64,000 bases of DNA from an uncultured Clostridia bacterium (GTDB lineage: Bacteria; Bacillota; Clostridia; Oscillospirales; Ruminococcaceae), in contig CANRKB010000001.1 in the NCBI GenBank assembly GCA_947631115.1, positions 148,059 through 212,058 on the forward strand, read 5' to 3'. Below are positions 1-8,400 of this stretch, piece after piece; the stretch's first letter is position 1; every line of letters starts with the position of its first letter. The notes beneath the pieces were generated by a model. It did no database searches. It saw only the letters and a program-made list of their open reading frames with translations, and had not been told where the DNA came from. The position numbers were made by a program, and so were the translations under genes.

Positions 1-735
1 GTTCGCTTTATGGCAATCAAGAGCAGCGATATGATAAAGAAATCCCGCATAATCGCGACAGTCTGGGTATTTGTAACGCTTGTAGCGGCGGCGCTTGTCG
101 GAATTTTCGGAATGATATTCTTAAACGCTCCCGAAAACGCAGAGCTTCTCGCTAAGTTCAACGCGATAGGCGACAGCGAAAAGATCTTTATGTTCCTTTC
201 AAGTTCGCTCTTGCCCGCGCTTATTGCAGGCATAATCCTTTCCGCAATTCTTGCGGCAATTATGAGCACCGCCGACAGCCAGCTTCTCGTAACGTCCTCG
301 GCGGTAACGAACGATATGTTCAAGCTCTTTAAGAAAAACGCTTCGGATAAAACTCTTATGTGGATTTCAAGAGGCGCGGTAATTTTAGTTGCGGTTATAG
401 CTTACTTTATCGCGTTTGACCCGAACAGCTCCGTTATGGGTCTTGTGTCATATGCATGGGCAGGCTTCGGCGCGGCGTTCGGTCCCGCAATGCTCTTATC
501 ATTGTTCTGGAAGAAGATGACAATGCCCGGAGCCGTTGCAGGAATTATAGCGGGCGGCGCTTCGGTAATTTTGTGGGAGAGCATTCCCGTGCTTTCGGGA
601 ACAGGCGTTTATTCGCTTCTGCCCGCGTTCTTTATCGCGCTTGCAGCGGTAGTAGTTGTTTCGCTTATGACAAAGGTAGACGGGAAAAAGGTGGACGAGC
701 TTTTCGCAAAGGCAAAGGAAACAAAGCTCGATTAA
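1..735 (+). CDS. putP: Sodium/solute symporter, C-terminal part (PutP-like)
   Basis: The frame is open from base 1, so this is the last 244 residues of a gene that begins outside the window; the Met at base 10 is internal. It belongs to the solute:sodium symporter family of inner-membrane carriers that move proline or similar solutes with Na+. About six hydrophobic segments are visible, and the family motif STADSQLL follows the stretch AIMSTADSQ near residue 90. A charged cytoplasmic tail ends the protein (DELFAKAKETKLD). Proline is the best guess because the sequence resembles PutP more than pantothenate or glucose carriers, but substrate cannot be read from this portion alone. The small inverted repeat downstream (about 747-760) has no U-tract, so the transcript may continue into the TerD gene. 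Confidence 0.85.
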   Translation, partial: VRFMAIKSSDMIKKSRIIATVWVFVTLVAAALVGIFGMIFLNAPENAELLAKFNAIGDSEKIFMFLSSSLLPALIAGIILSAILAAIMSTADSQLLVTSSAVTNDMFKLFKKNASDKTLMWISRGAVILVAVIAYFIAFDPNSSVMGLVSYAWAGFGAAFGPAMLLSLFWKKMTMPGAVAGIIAGGASVILWESIPVLSGTGVYSLLPAFFIALAAVVVVSLMTKVDGKKVDELFAKAKETKLD

Positions 736-805
736 AGTCGTTTAAATTCAGCATTGATGCTGTATAATAAAACATAGAGCTAAAATTTTTCAAGGAGGAA
801 AAATT

Positions 806-1393
806 ATGTCTGTAAATCTTCAAAAGGGACAAAAGGTAGACCTTACAAAATCAAACGCGGGTCTTAAAACAATCGTTGTCGGGCTTGGCTGGGACGAAGC
901 TCCGAAAAAGTTCTCGCTGTTTTCAAGACAGGAGGACATCGACTGCGACGCTTCGGCTATACTTATCGGCGCGTCGGGAAGACTTGAAACGCCGAATGAT
1001 GTCGTATATTACGGCAATCTTACGCACATGAGCGGTTCTGTTCGCCATTGCGGAGATAACCTCACGGGCGCGGGCGACGGCGACGACGAGCAGATAATAG
1101 TAGAGCTCAACAGAGTTCCCGCAAATTATACAAAAATCGTGTTTACCGTCACTATCTATCAGGCGCGCGAGCGCAAGCAGCAGTTCGGCATGATAAGAAA
1201 CGCGTTTATCCGCGTTGTGGACGCCGATAACGGAAAGGAACTCTGCAAGTTCAACCTTTCCGAAAATTATGACGGAAGAACGGCTATGGTCTTCGGCGAG
1301 GTTTACCGTCACAACGGCGAGTGGAAATTCGGCGCGATAGGCGAGCCTACAAACGACAACGGCATAGGCGAAATGGTAGAAAGGTTCCGTTGA
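806..1393 (+). CDS. TerD family stress protein
   Basis: 195 residues with the classic TerD/CABP start (MSVNLQKGQKVDL) and the VVGLGWDE strand that follows. Acidic clusters such as DIDCDASAIL and GDGDDEQIIVELN fit the calcium-binding loops of this family. The C-terminal FGEVYRHNGEWKFGAIGE is also typical. TerD proteins are cytoplasmic, bind Ca2+, and are linked to tellurite, oxidative and envelope stress, with the molecular role unsettled. A strong AGGAGG site lies 8 bases before the ATG. Only one Ter gene is present, with no TerC, TerB or TerZ partners, so this is not a tellurite-resistance cluster. It is followed by a 45-residue membrane peptide and a YbaK gene that probably share its transcript. 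Confidence 0.88.
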   Translation: MSVNLQKGQKVDLTKSNAGLKTIVVGLGWDEAPKKFSLFSRQEDIDCDASAILIGASGRLETPNDVVYYGNLTHMSGSVRHCGDNLTGAGDGDDEQIIVELNRVPANYTKIVFTVTIYQARERKQQFGMIRNAFIRVVDADNGKELCKFNLSENYDGRTAMVFGEVYRHNGEWKFGAIGEPTNDNGIGEMVERFR

Positions 1394-1439
1394 TTAAAAC
1401 TGTTGATTAAAACCGCTTTTAAAAACGCAGGAGGTAAAA

Positions 1440-1577
1440 ATGAACGCTAAGATTTTATGCATTGTTTCGGGAATATTGGTATTTATCGCAGCCGCAGCTT
1501 CAGTTGCCGCGTTCTTGCTTCTGAGAAAAACGGATATGTGCGAGGACGATTATTTTGACATAGAAGAGGGCGTCTGA
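1440..1577 (+). CDS. Small single-pass membrane peptide (45 aa)
   Basis: A short gene with a good site (GCAGGAGG, 5 bases before ATG) that overlaps the next start as TGATG. The product has one hydrophobic helix at about residues 5-28 followed by RK and an acidic tail (CEDDYFDIEEG), so the tail should face the cytoplasm. I do not recognise a family. Translational coupling to the YbaK gene and the strong ribosome site make it very likely real. It could be a small regulator or anchor, but nothing in the sequence decides this. Confidence 0.7.
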   Translation: MNAKILCIVSGILVFIAAAASVAAFLLLRKTDMCEDDYFDIEEGV

Positions 1578-2053
1578 TGTCGAAAGAAGCAAAGACAAAC
1601 GCCCTTAGAATGTTAGATAAGCTGAAGATAAGCTACGCTGCTCATACCTACGAATGTGAGGATTTTTCGGACGGCATACAGGTCGCCGATATGCTCGGAC
1701 AGGAGTATTCGAGAACGTTCAAGACCATTGTTACGGTTGCAAAAAACGGGAAGAATTATGTTTTCGTATTGCCCGTCGACCGCGAGCTTGATCTTAAGAA
1801 ATGCGCGAGGTGCGCAAAAGAAAAGGCGCTTGAGCCTGTCCATGTAAAAGATATAAACGCGCTTACGGGATATATTCGCGGAGGGGTCTCTCCGATAGGA
1901 ATGAAAAAGCCGTTTCCGACGTTTATAGATGAAACGGCAAAAGGGCAGGAGAGCATATTTGTGAGCGGAGGAAGACTTGGGCTTCAGATAGAGCTTTCGC
2001 CCGACGCGCTCGCAGAAGCCTGCTCGGGAGATTTCGCCGATATAACGTTTTAA
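1577..2053 (+). CDS. ybaK: YbaK/EbsC family aminoacyl-tRNA deacylase
   Basis: 158 residues of the YbaK/ProX editing-domain family. These cytoplasmic enzymes hydrolyse Cys-tRNA(Pro), and related members clear other mischarged tRNAs, acting in trans behind prolyl-tRNA synthetase. Supporting motifs are TFKTIVTVAKNG, whose Lys is the conserved catalytic or binding lysine, and GGVSPIGMKKPFPTFID near residues 95-112. Length matches the free-standing family (about 155-160). The start codon overlaps the stop of the 45-residue peptide by one base. A terminator-type hairpin lies 150 bases downstream. Confidence 0.9.
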   Translation: MSKEAKTNALRMLDKLKISYAAHTYECEDFSDGIQVADMLGQEYSRTFKTIVTVAKNGKNYVFVLPVDRELDLKKCARCAKEKALEPVHVKDINALTGYIRGGVSPIGMKKPFPTFIDETAKGQESIFVSGGRLGLQIELSPDALAEACSGDFADITF

Positions 2054-2079
2054 GATACTAAAAGTTTGTAAATTAAAAC

Positions 2080-2140
2080 GTCGGAGGGCAGAGGAGAAGT
2101 ATGTTTTATTATGCAAACAACTTTTCCTCTGTCCTCCGAC
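2080..2140. repeat. Long inverted repeat after ybaK
   Basis: Arms of about 20 bases (2080-2099 and 2121-2140) are complementary with few mismatches and enclose a 21-base loop. There is no U-tract directly after it, so it reads more as a stable 3' hairpin than a simple terminator. Confidence 0.6.
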
Positions 2141-2199
2141 TTCTGTCTTCGGATAATAAAATGCTCCTTTAAGATCCTCTTATATCTCACATAAGCCTT

Positions 2200-2234
2200 G
2201 AGCCGCTGCCCATAAGCAGCGGCTCTTTGTTTGT
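2200..2234 (+). terminator. Rho-independent terminator
   Basis: Perfect 10-bp stem GAGCCGCTGC/GCAGCGGCTC with a 6-base loop, followed by TTTGTTTGTT on the + strand. It ends the terD-ybaK transcript and faces the 3' end of the small minus-strand gene. Confidence 0.8.
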
Positions 2235-2255
2235 TATGGGAATGTCAATAAGAGC

Positions 2256-2429
2256 TTAGCAACCGCATCCGCAGCCGTTGTTTCCGCATCCGCAGCCGTC
2301 GTTGTTGCCGCAGCCGCAGCCGTTAGAGTTCGCATAAGCGGTACCGTTGTTGCCGCCGCAAACGTTCATCAAGAGAATGAGAATAAGGATCCAGCAGCAG
2401 CCGTTTCCGCCGAGATTAAAGCATGACAT
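2256..2429 (-). CDS. Small Cys/Gly/Asn-rich protein (57 aa)
   Basis: Starts at the ATG complementary to 2427-2429, with a GGAGG site 8 bases upstream. The N-terminus has Cys pairs, a short hydrophobic stretch (WILILILLM) and then a low-complexity tail of NGCGCG-type repeats; 12 of 57 residues are Cys. The layout resembles short Clostridia proteins that databases label high-cysteine, chorion-like, or YjcZ-like sporulation peptides. That link rests on composition only. Possible roles are metal binding or a disulfide-crosslinked spore or envelope component. No partner gene adjoins it. Confidence 0.7.
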   Translation of the reverse strand: MSCFNLGGNGCCWILILILLMNVCGGNNGTAYANSNGCGCGNNDGCGCGNNGCGCGC

Positions 2430-2848
2430 AATAATGTCCTCCTTGAAATTATATTGAAACCCTCCGCTCCCCTGCGGAGCTTTGCGTTTCTTGGTACATA
2501 TTATGCCTCTTAAGGAAATCGGTTACAAAAAAAGTATACAGTGTACAATGCACAAGTATTCAACTTTTGTATAAAAAAGTTGCCGTTCGGGCATGAACGG
2601 CACAAATGGAGGATTGTATGAAAGGTATTTCACTTTTTCATCTGAGTTTATTTTATCACATTCAAAAAATAAAATCAATATAAATGACAAAACTGTAATA
2701 ATTTTTTTAATATTGTAACTTTTTTGTAACTTTTAGCTATATTTTTTTTGAAAATATCATGAAAAATAATAAAAAAGGCTTTTCAAACAAGAATAAATAT
2801 GCTATAATAAATGTGTATGGAACGAAAGAAAAATAAGGGTGCAATAAA
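2430..2848. other. AT-rich gap between divergent genes
   Basis: 419 bases without a convincing gene. It holds a 7-bp hairpin at 2582-2601 (GCCGTTC/GAACGGC), followed on the minus strand by a T-run. It also holds a 21-codon reading frame at 2618-2683 with a good GGAGG site but no recognisable product, and the promoter of the cysteine desulfurase operon near 2780-2808. Confidence 0.5.
2780..2808 (+). promoter_or_regulatory. Candidate promoter for the nifS-crcB-thiI-cinA operon
   Basis: TATAAT at 2803-2808 with TTTTCA 17 bases upstream at 2780-2785. The -10 is perfect and the -35 weak. It lies 40 bases before the first start codon. Confidence 0.5.
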
Positions 2849-3946
2849 ATGATATATCTTGATAACGCCGCGACGACAAAGCCGTGCGCTGAATGTATAA
2901 GGGCTGTCAATGAAGCAATGGAAAACACCTTTGGAAACGCAAGCTCTTTGCATAAGCTCGGGACTTCTTCCATTATGCTTATAAGCAGGGCAAGAACGGC
3001 CGTCCTTCGCGGAATGTCGCTCGGAAAAGCGCAGCTTGAGGGAAACGTTTTGTTCACCTCGGGCGCTACCGAAAGCAACAACACCGCTCTTTTGGGAATA
3101 AATCTCAGAAACGGAAAGATAGTTACCACTTCTATGGAACACCCCTCGCAGGCAAAGGTCATAAATAAGTTTGAAGAACGCGGGCATGAGGTCATAAGAC
3201 TTTCGCCGAAAGATCATGACGACTTTGAAAAAGCGATAGCTGACACGGTTGACGAAAAGACCGCTCTGGTGTCGTGCATGGCGGTAAATAACGAAACGGG
3301 TTTTTGCGTAGACGTAAAGAGGCTTTACAATGCCGTAAAAGCTAAAAACCCCAAGACGCTCGTTCATATCGACGCAGTCCAGGGATTTCTTAAAATACCT
3401 CTCGACGGCGACCTTATAAGCGTTTCGGGGCATAAAGTCCACGCGACAAAGGGAATAGGCGCGCTCTACATAAAAAAGGGCGTAACGCTTTCTCCGCTGC
3501 TTCTGGGCGGCGGTCAGCAGAACGACCTGCGTTCGGGAACCGAGCCGGTTGAACTTATCGCGGGATTTGAGGCGGCAATAAACGCTTATGAGTATAAGCG
3601 GGAGTTGTTCCGAAAATTAAAAGCGCAGCTGCTCGAAAGGCTTTCCGACGTTCAAGATGTGAAACTTAACTCAAATGAAAAGTGCCTGCCGAATATCGTA
3701 AATTTCAGCGTCAGGGGAGTGCGCTCGGAGATCATGCTCCATTCGCTCGAAGAAGCGGATATATGCGTGTCCAGCGGGTCCGCCTGCTCAAAAGGAAAGA
3801 TAAGCGGCGTTTTGAAAGCGTTCGGAGTTTCCGATAAAGACGCCGACTGCGCGGTGAGAGTTTCAATGTGCACGGATAATACGGAAGAAGAGATAGAGCT
3901 TTTGTGCGATAAAATAATTAAGACAGTAAATAACATAAGGCGATAA
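2849..3946 (+). CDS. Cysteine desulfurase (NifS/IscS family), likely ThiI partner
   Basis: 365-residue PLP enzyme that turns cysteine into alanine and an enzyme-bound persulfide. Fold-type I landmarks are DNAATTKP near the N-terminus, SGATESNN at 71-78, the PLP lysine in SGHK (Lys196) and the persulfide cysteine in SSGSACSKG (Cys313). It is shorter than housekeeping IscS. The gene starts an operon with thiI two genes downstream, so its sulfur most likely goes to tRNA 4-thiouridine (a NifZ-type role) rather than to Fe-S clusters. A second desulfurase with IscU lies at 20922. The ribosome site (AAGGGTG) is modest. Confidence 0.9.
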   Translation: MIYLDNAATTKPCAECIRAVNEAMENTFGNASSLHKLGTSSIMLISRARTAVLRGMSLGKAQLEGNVLFTSGATESNNTALLGINLRNGKIVTTSMEHPSQAKVINKFEERGHEVIRLSPKDHDDFEKAIADTVDEKTALVSCMAVNNETGFCVDVKRLYNAVKAKNPKTLVHIDAVQGFLKIPLDGDLISVSGHKVHATKGIGALYIKKGVTLSPLLLGGGQQNDLRSGTEPVELIAGFEAAINAYEYKRELFRKLKAQLLERLSDVQDVKLNSNEKCLPNIVNFSVRGVRSEIMLHSLEEADICVSSGSACSKGKISGVLKAFGVSDKDADCAVRVSMCTDNTEEEIELLCDKIIKTVNNIRR

Positions 3947-3950
3947 TATT

Positions 3951-4316
3951 ATGGGTTTTGTTTTTGTAGGACTTGGCGGCGCGGCAGGCGCGGTGCTTAG
4001 GTATCTGATAAGCCTTATCCCGTATAAAGGCGATTTCCCGCTGCTTACTCTTATTACAAATCTTTTGGGCGCGCTGCTTATCGGATTTATAAGCGGTATA
4101 GCCGAAAAGAAACTTTCGGAGAACGCGGTGCTGTTTTTGAAAACGGGATTGTGCGGAGGGTTTACGACTTTTTCGACATTTTCGCTCGAAGCATATAAGC
4201 TGTTTACGTCAAATCATGCTTTTCTTGCGGTGATATATTCGATACTCAGCGTTGTTCTTTGCATAACGGGCGTGTTCGCGGGAATGTTCGCCGCAAAGAA
4301 AATTGTAAAAATATAA
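3951..4316 (+). CDS. crcB: Fluoride channel CrcB/Fluc
   Basis: 121 residues with four hydrophobic helices. The Fluc signature is clear: GGAAGAVLRYLIS in helix 1, NLLGALLIGF in helix 2 with the pore Asn, and GLCGGFTTFSTFSLE in helix 3 with the Phe/Thr pore lining. Such proteins dimerise in antiparallel fashion and export F- passively. A single copy implies a dual-topology homodimer. It starts 4 bases after the desulfurase stop and ends 10 bases before thiI, so it is co-transcribed with sulfur-transfer genes. I see no fluoride riboswitch ahead of the operon. Confidence 0.92.
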   Translation: MGFVFVGLGGAAGAVLRYLISLIPYKGDFPLLTLITNLLGALLIGFISGIAEKKLSENAVLFLKTGLCGGFTTFSTFSLEAYKLFTSNHAFLAVIYSILSVVLCITGVFAGMFAAKKIVKI

Positions 4317-4326
4317 AGAGGAATTT

Positions 4327-5520
4327 ATGAAAGAAATCATTCTGGCAAAATACGGAGAGATAGCTCTCAAAGGCGACAACAGAAGCACATTTGAGGATAT
4401 TCTCTCCAGAAACATAAAGCGAAGGCTGAAACGCCTCGGAAGTTTTTCCCTTAACAGACGGCAGTCTACCGTCTATATCGAGCCGCTCGAAGAGGATATT
4501 GACATCGACGCGGCGGTAGCCGAAGTAAAAAAGATATTCGGCATAAGCGCGATACAAAGGTGCGCGGTGTTTCCGAAAGATTTTGAAGTCGTGGTCGAAA
4601 ACCTCGGTTACCTTGACGGGGCATTGGCGGGAGCAAAATCGTTCAAGATCGAAGCGAAGCGCTCGGACAAGACCTTTCCGCTTAGATCGCCCGATATTCA
4701 GCAGAAGCTCGGCGACGCGGTGCTTGACAGATTTCCGCACCTGAAAGTTGACGTACATGAGCCTGAGGTAACCGTAAGGCTTGAGATACGCGACAACGGC
4801 GCATATCTTTCTGCAAAGCGCATAGCGGGTCAGGGAGGACTTCCCGTAGGGTCAAGCGGAAAAGCGCTGCTTATGCTTTCGGGAGGGATAGACAGCCCGG
4901 TTGCGGGTTATATGATGGCAAAGCGCGGACTTATAGTCGATTGTATACATTATGTCAGCCCGCCTTATACCTCGGACAGAGCAAGGCTGAAGGTCGAAAA
5001 GCTCTGCGAGGAAATGACGGAGTATTGCGGAGATATACGGTTTTTCTGCGTTCCCTTTACGGAAATCCAGGAAAAGCTCCGCGACAGCTGCCCCGAAGAG
5101 TTTTTTACCGTAATAATGCGCAGAATGATGATGAAGATAGCGAACAAGATCTGCGGACGCGAGGGTTACGGCGCGATAATTACGGGCGAGAGCCTTGCGC
5201 AGGTCGCTTCGCAGACGCTTGCGGCTCTGGAGTGTACAAATGCGGCGGCGGAATTTCCCGTGTTCAGACCCGTTATAGGAATGGACAAAACGGAGATAAC
5301 GGAAATTTCCCGAAAGATAGGAACTTTTGAAACGTCCATTATGCCTTATGAGGACTGCTGCACGGTATTTACCCCCAGACACCCCCGCACCAAACCGAAG
5401 CTTTCCGACATAACAGCCGCGGAGAAAAACGCGGATTTTGATAAAATGGTAGACGAGGCGGTCGAAAAAACTACCGTAAAGCGCTTTAAATTCGGAGAAA
5501 GGACAGTGTTTCTCGACTGA
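4327..5520 (+). CDS. thiI: tRNA 4-thiouridine synthase ThiI
   Basis: 397 residues. An N-terminal ferredoxin-like/THUMP region spans about 1-165, followed by a PP-loop ATP pyrophosphatase domain with SGGIDSP at 185-191. It adenylates U8 of tRNA and replaces the oxygen with sulfur. The rhodanese extension of enteric ThiI is absent, as is usual in Firmicutes; sulfur then comes directly from a dedicated NifS-type enzyme, which is encoded two genes upstream. The stop overlaps the cinA start (TGATG). Role in thiamine thiazole synthesis is unlikely without the rhodanese domain. Confidence 0.93.
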   Translation: MKEIILAKYGEIALKGDNRSTFEDILSRNIKRRLKRLGSFSLNRRQSTVYIEPLEEDIDIDAAVAEVKKIFGISAIQRCAVFPKDFEVVVENLGYLDGALAGAKSFKIEAKRSDKTFPLRSPDIQQKLGDAVLDRFPHLKVDVHEPEVTVRLEIRDNGAYLSAKRIAGQGGLPVGSSGKALLMLSGGIDSPVAGYMMAKRGLIVDCIHYVSPPYTSDRARLKVEKLCEEMTEYCGDIRFFCVPFTEIQEKLRDSCPEEFFTVIMRRMMMKIANKICGREGYGAIITGESLAQVASQTLAALECTNAAAEFPVFRPVIGMDKTEITEISRKIGTFETSIMPYEDCCTVFTPRHPRTKPKLSDITAAEKNADFDKMVDEAVEKTTVKRFKFGERTVFLD

Positions 5521-6017
5521 TGGACAGTTTTAAGTTCGCCGAAGTTGAGCGGCTTGTGGAGCTTTGCGCCGAGAAAAAAGTGAAGATAGCGACTGCAGAA
5601 AGCTGTACGGGAGGAATGATTTCCGAACAAATAACTTCCGTTTCGGGCAGCAGCGCGGTGATTGAGTTCGGATTGTGTTCTTATTCAAACAGGATAAAGC
5701 ACGAAATATTGGGAGTTTCAAAAGAAACTCTCGAAGAATTTTCCGAATACAGCGAACAGTGCGCAAAGGAAATGGCAGACGGAGCAAGGCGCATTTCCGG
5801 AGCGGATATAGCGGTTTCGACGACGGGAGTCGCAGGACCGACGGGAGGTTCTCTCGAACACCCCGTGGGAGAGGTCTTTATAGGGATAAGCTTTGAAAAG
5901 GGCGTTTTCGCAAAACGTTTTTTGTTTTCGGGAAGCAGGGAAGACATACGCCGACAGGCGGCGAAAGAAGCGTTAAAAATGCTGATGTTCAGCGTTTGTG
6001 ACAATATACCACACTGA
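5520..6017 (+). CDS. pncC: Nicotinamide-nucleotide amidase (CinA C-terminal domain)
   Basis: 165-residue stand-alone CinA C-domain, which deamidates nicotinamide mononucleotide in NAD recycling. Motifs are TAESCTGGMISEQIT (residues about 24-38), the family's active-site Ser/Cys region, and TTGVAGPTGG near 103-112. The N-terminal molybdopterin-like domain of full CinA is missing, and the length matches PncC (about 160). It overlaps thiI by one base. The sortase genes follow after 41 bases without an obvious promoter or terminator. Confidence 0.9.
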   Translation: MDSFKFAEVERLVELCAEKKVKIATAESCTGGMISEQITSVSGSSAVIEFGLCSYSNRIKHEILGVSKETLEEFSEYSEQCAKEMADGARRISGADIAVSTTGVAGPTGGSLEHPVGEVFIGISFEKGVFAKRFLFSGSREDIRRQAAKEALKMLMFSVCDNIPH

Positions 6018-6058
6018 CACACAACTATCCAATAACATTTCATAACGGAGGAATTTTT

Positions 6059-7264
6059 ATGTTGGACAAAGAGGAATTTGACAAATCAAAAAAGAAAGAA
6101 GAGCTTCAAATTGCGCTCGATAAAATGGGAGCGACGGCTTCGGATTTTGCGAGTGAAAAAAAATCGGAAAATGAAAAGCCTAAGGGAAACGTTCTTGTAA
6201 GAGCCGCGAGGTCAATCGTTCCGATGAAAGGCGACAGCAAGGGCGAGATAGCCAGAAAAATTTTCCTGATAGTTTCGCTTATAGTATTCATCGCCGCTCT
6301 TTCTTATCTTATCTTGGAACTCACGGGAATAAGCAGTTCTTATGAACAAGATAAAGAACTCGGCGAATTGGCGGGTTCTCCGCTGGTAGACGTAGAGGTG
6401 GAACTGAACGACTATACCGTTCCTCATCAGGTGCAGAACCCTATCACTGCCGAGGTTACGGGACCGGGAACAGAAGACCCCGAATATACCGACCTTACGC
6501 CCGTGAAAAATACTCCCTTAAATATCAACTGGCAGGATTTGTGGAAAATAAATCCCGATATAAAGGGCTGGATAAAGCTTACGGGAACGCTCATAAACTA
6601 TCCTGTTTTACAGTCGAGCGACAACGATTATTATCTTTATCATGACGTTTATAAGAACAGCAGTTCGTCCGCTTGTATAATATCAAGCTATCTGAACACA
6701 TGGGACGAGAATGATGATAACGTCGTTCTGTTCGGTCATAATATGGTTGCGGGAACAATGTTCTCATATCTTGTGCATTACGTTCCCAACGACTATTCGA
6801 CCGAGCCTCTCGCGTTCTACAAAGTACACCCGACCATTCAGCTTGCAACTCCCGACGGAAGAAACGAGACCTACAAAATTTTCGCGGGATGTTATTTAAA
6901 TACTCAGGAAAGCCGCGGAGAAGTATTTGACTATGTAAATAAAACCAAGTTTTCGAGCGTTGACGATTTCAACAATTATGTGCTCGGCGTTATGGACAGA
7001 AGCTGGTTCTATACTGATGTTGATTTGACTTACGGCGACGACCTCCTCACTTTGTCCACGTGTTCATGGCCTCTGGGTCGTGCCGCATGCGATACAAGAT
7101 GGGTTGTTTTTGCAAGAAGAGTACGCGAGGGCGAGAGTGAAAACGTCGATACTACAGTCGCAACGCGTAATTATAATCCGAAGTTGTTCACATACTGGTA
7201 TCAGGCAAGAGGCGGCAGCTGGAGAGGAAGAACGTGGGATACGTCAAAGCTTCTCAGCTACTAA
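6059..7264 (+). CDS. Class B-like sortase 1
   Basis: 401-residue membrane transpeptidase. A cytoplasmic N-tail of about 68 residues precedes one TM helix (69-87) and an external sortase domain from about 155. The catalytic triad is visible: His227 in VVLFGHNMV, Cys335 in LTLSTCSWP and Arg347 in DTRWVVFARR. Sortases cleave a sorting signal and join the protein to the cell wall or to a pilin. It is the first of three neighbouring sortases (6059, 7297, 8401) sharing a KGDSxxEIxRKI motif just inside the membrane and a Trp/Gly-rich tail (WRGRTW). A good GGAGG site precedes the ATG. No LPXTG-type substrate gene is visible nearby. Confidence 0.9.
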   Translation: MLDKEEFDKSKKKEELQIALDKMGATASDFASEKKSENEKPKGNVLVRAARSIVPMKGDSKGEIARKIFLIVSLIVFIAALSYLILELTGISSSYEQDKELGELAGSPLVDVEVELNDYTVPHQVQNPITAEVTGPGTEDPEYTDLTPVKNTPLNINWQDLWKINPDIKGWIKLTGTLINYPVLQSSDNDYYLYHDVYKNSSSSACIISSYLNTWDENDDNVVLFGHNMVAGTMFSYLVHYVPNDYSTEPLAFYKVHPTIQLATPDGRNETYKIFAGCYLNTQESRGEVFDYVNKTKFSSVDDFNNYVLGVMDRSWFYTDVDLTYGDDLLTLSTCSWPLGRAACDTRWVVFARRVREGESENVDTTVATRNYNPKLFTYWYQARGGSWRGRTWDTSKLLSY

Positions 7265-7296
7265 GCCGCGGTAAGCTTCATAAGGAGTGATCGTTT

Positions 7297-8331
7297 TTGG
7301 AAAAAACAAACGTATTTATGAAGATCGTAAAATTTATCGTTCCTTGGAAAGGCGACAGCGTTTTTGAGATAATCAGAAAGATAGTTTTTGTCGCCGCATT
7401 TACAACGCTTATAATAACAGGCGTGTCTTTTCTGTCGGTAAAAATGGAAGAGGCTGAAGATATAAGCGGAAATGACGAGCTTCGCGATCTTTATGCGGGA
7501 ACAAACGTAAATGTGACGGTCCCGCCCGAAAAACTTGAGGAGATAGAAAAGGAAAACCCCGAAGTTCTGGAAAGTTTTCTTCCTCTGCTTGAAATAAACG
7601 ACGAAGTCGTAGGCTGGCTTTCGATAGGAGAAGATAAGTTTATAGACTATGTGGTATTGCAGACCGACAATAACGATTATTACTTATCTCACAACTATAA
7701 GAAAGAAGAGAGCCGTTCGGGTTCGCTGGCGGTGGATTACAGATGCGAACTGACCGCCGAAAAGAGGTCGGCAAACATTGTAATATACGGTCACAACATG
7801 GCTTCGGGCGCGTATTTCGGACTTTTGCCGAGATATAACAACTACAACATAACGCTCGATAAAAACGATATAAGCTTTTACAAAGAACATCCGACTTTGA
7901 CGTTCAGCACGCTTTACAAGTCGTCGACTTACAAAGTATTCGGCGGAACGCTTGTAAAAGTAAACAGCGGCGATGATGATTTTCAGTATCATAGGATACA
8001 CGATTTTGAAAACAAAGAGCAGTTCGATAATTTCTGCGCGGATATTCTCGACCGTTCAACGTTTATAAATCCCGATGTTGACCTAAAATACGGTGACAAT
8101 ATTCTTACGCTTTCAACGTGTATTCTTGATAATAATTACGGCGACTGCGAAAAAAGGTGGGTGCTTTTCGCAAGAGAAGTGCGCGAGGGAGAAGACCCCG
8201 AAGTCGACGTTTCAAAAGCCTATGCAAATCCCAGCCCGATGTTCTACGACGAGTATTATAAAGTGCGCGGCGGGTCTTGGGCAGGCAGAGGCTGGAAAGA
8301 AGACATAATCGCGGGATACGATATGGGATGA
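7297..8331 (+). CDS. Class B-like sortase 2 (TTG start)
   Basis: 344 residues. The start is taken as TTG at 7297 because AAGGAG lies 10 bases upstream; the alternative ATG at 7318 would remove seven residues and has no good site. It has a short N-tail with PWKGDSVFEIIRKI, a TM helix at about 29-48, then the sortase domain with His166 (YGHNM), Cys275 (LTLSTC) and Arg287 (EKRWVLFAR). The C-terminal tail repeats the neighbour's RGGSWxGRxW. It lacks the long N-tail of sortase 1, so the three are diverged paralogues rather than recent copies. Confidence 0.88.
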   Translation: MEKTNVFMKIVKFIVPWKGDSVFEIIRKIVFVAAFTTLIITGVSFLSVKMEEAEDISGNDELRDLYAGTNVNVTVPPEKLEEIEKENPEVLESFLPLLEINDEVVGWLSIGEDKFIDYVVLQTDNNDYYLSHNYKKEESRSGSLAVDYRCELTAEKRSANIVIYGHNMASGAYFGLLPRYNNYNITLDKNDISFYKEHPTLTFSTLYKSSTYKVFGGTLVKVNSGDDDFQYHRIHDFENKEQFDNFCADILDRSTFINPDVDLKYGDNILTLSTCILDNNYGDCEKRWVLFAREVREGEDPEVDVSKAYANPSPMFYDEYYKVRGGSWAGRGWKEDIIAGYDMG

Positions 8332-8400
8332 TCGGTTAATTACAGCATAATTACAGCATAAAGTAACGACATTTGTTAAAGTCGAAAGGGATAGTGACAG

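Noticed and set aside
2618..2683. 21-codon frame with a good GGAGG site
   Set aside because: Too short and without recognisable features; recorded only as part of the gap.
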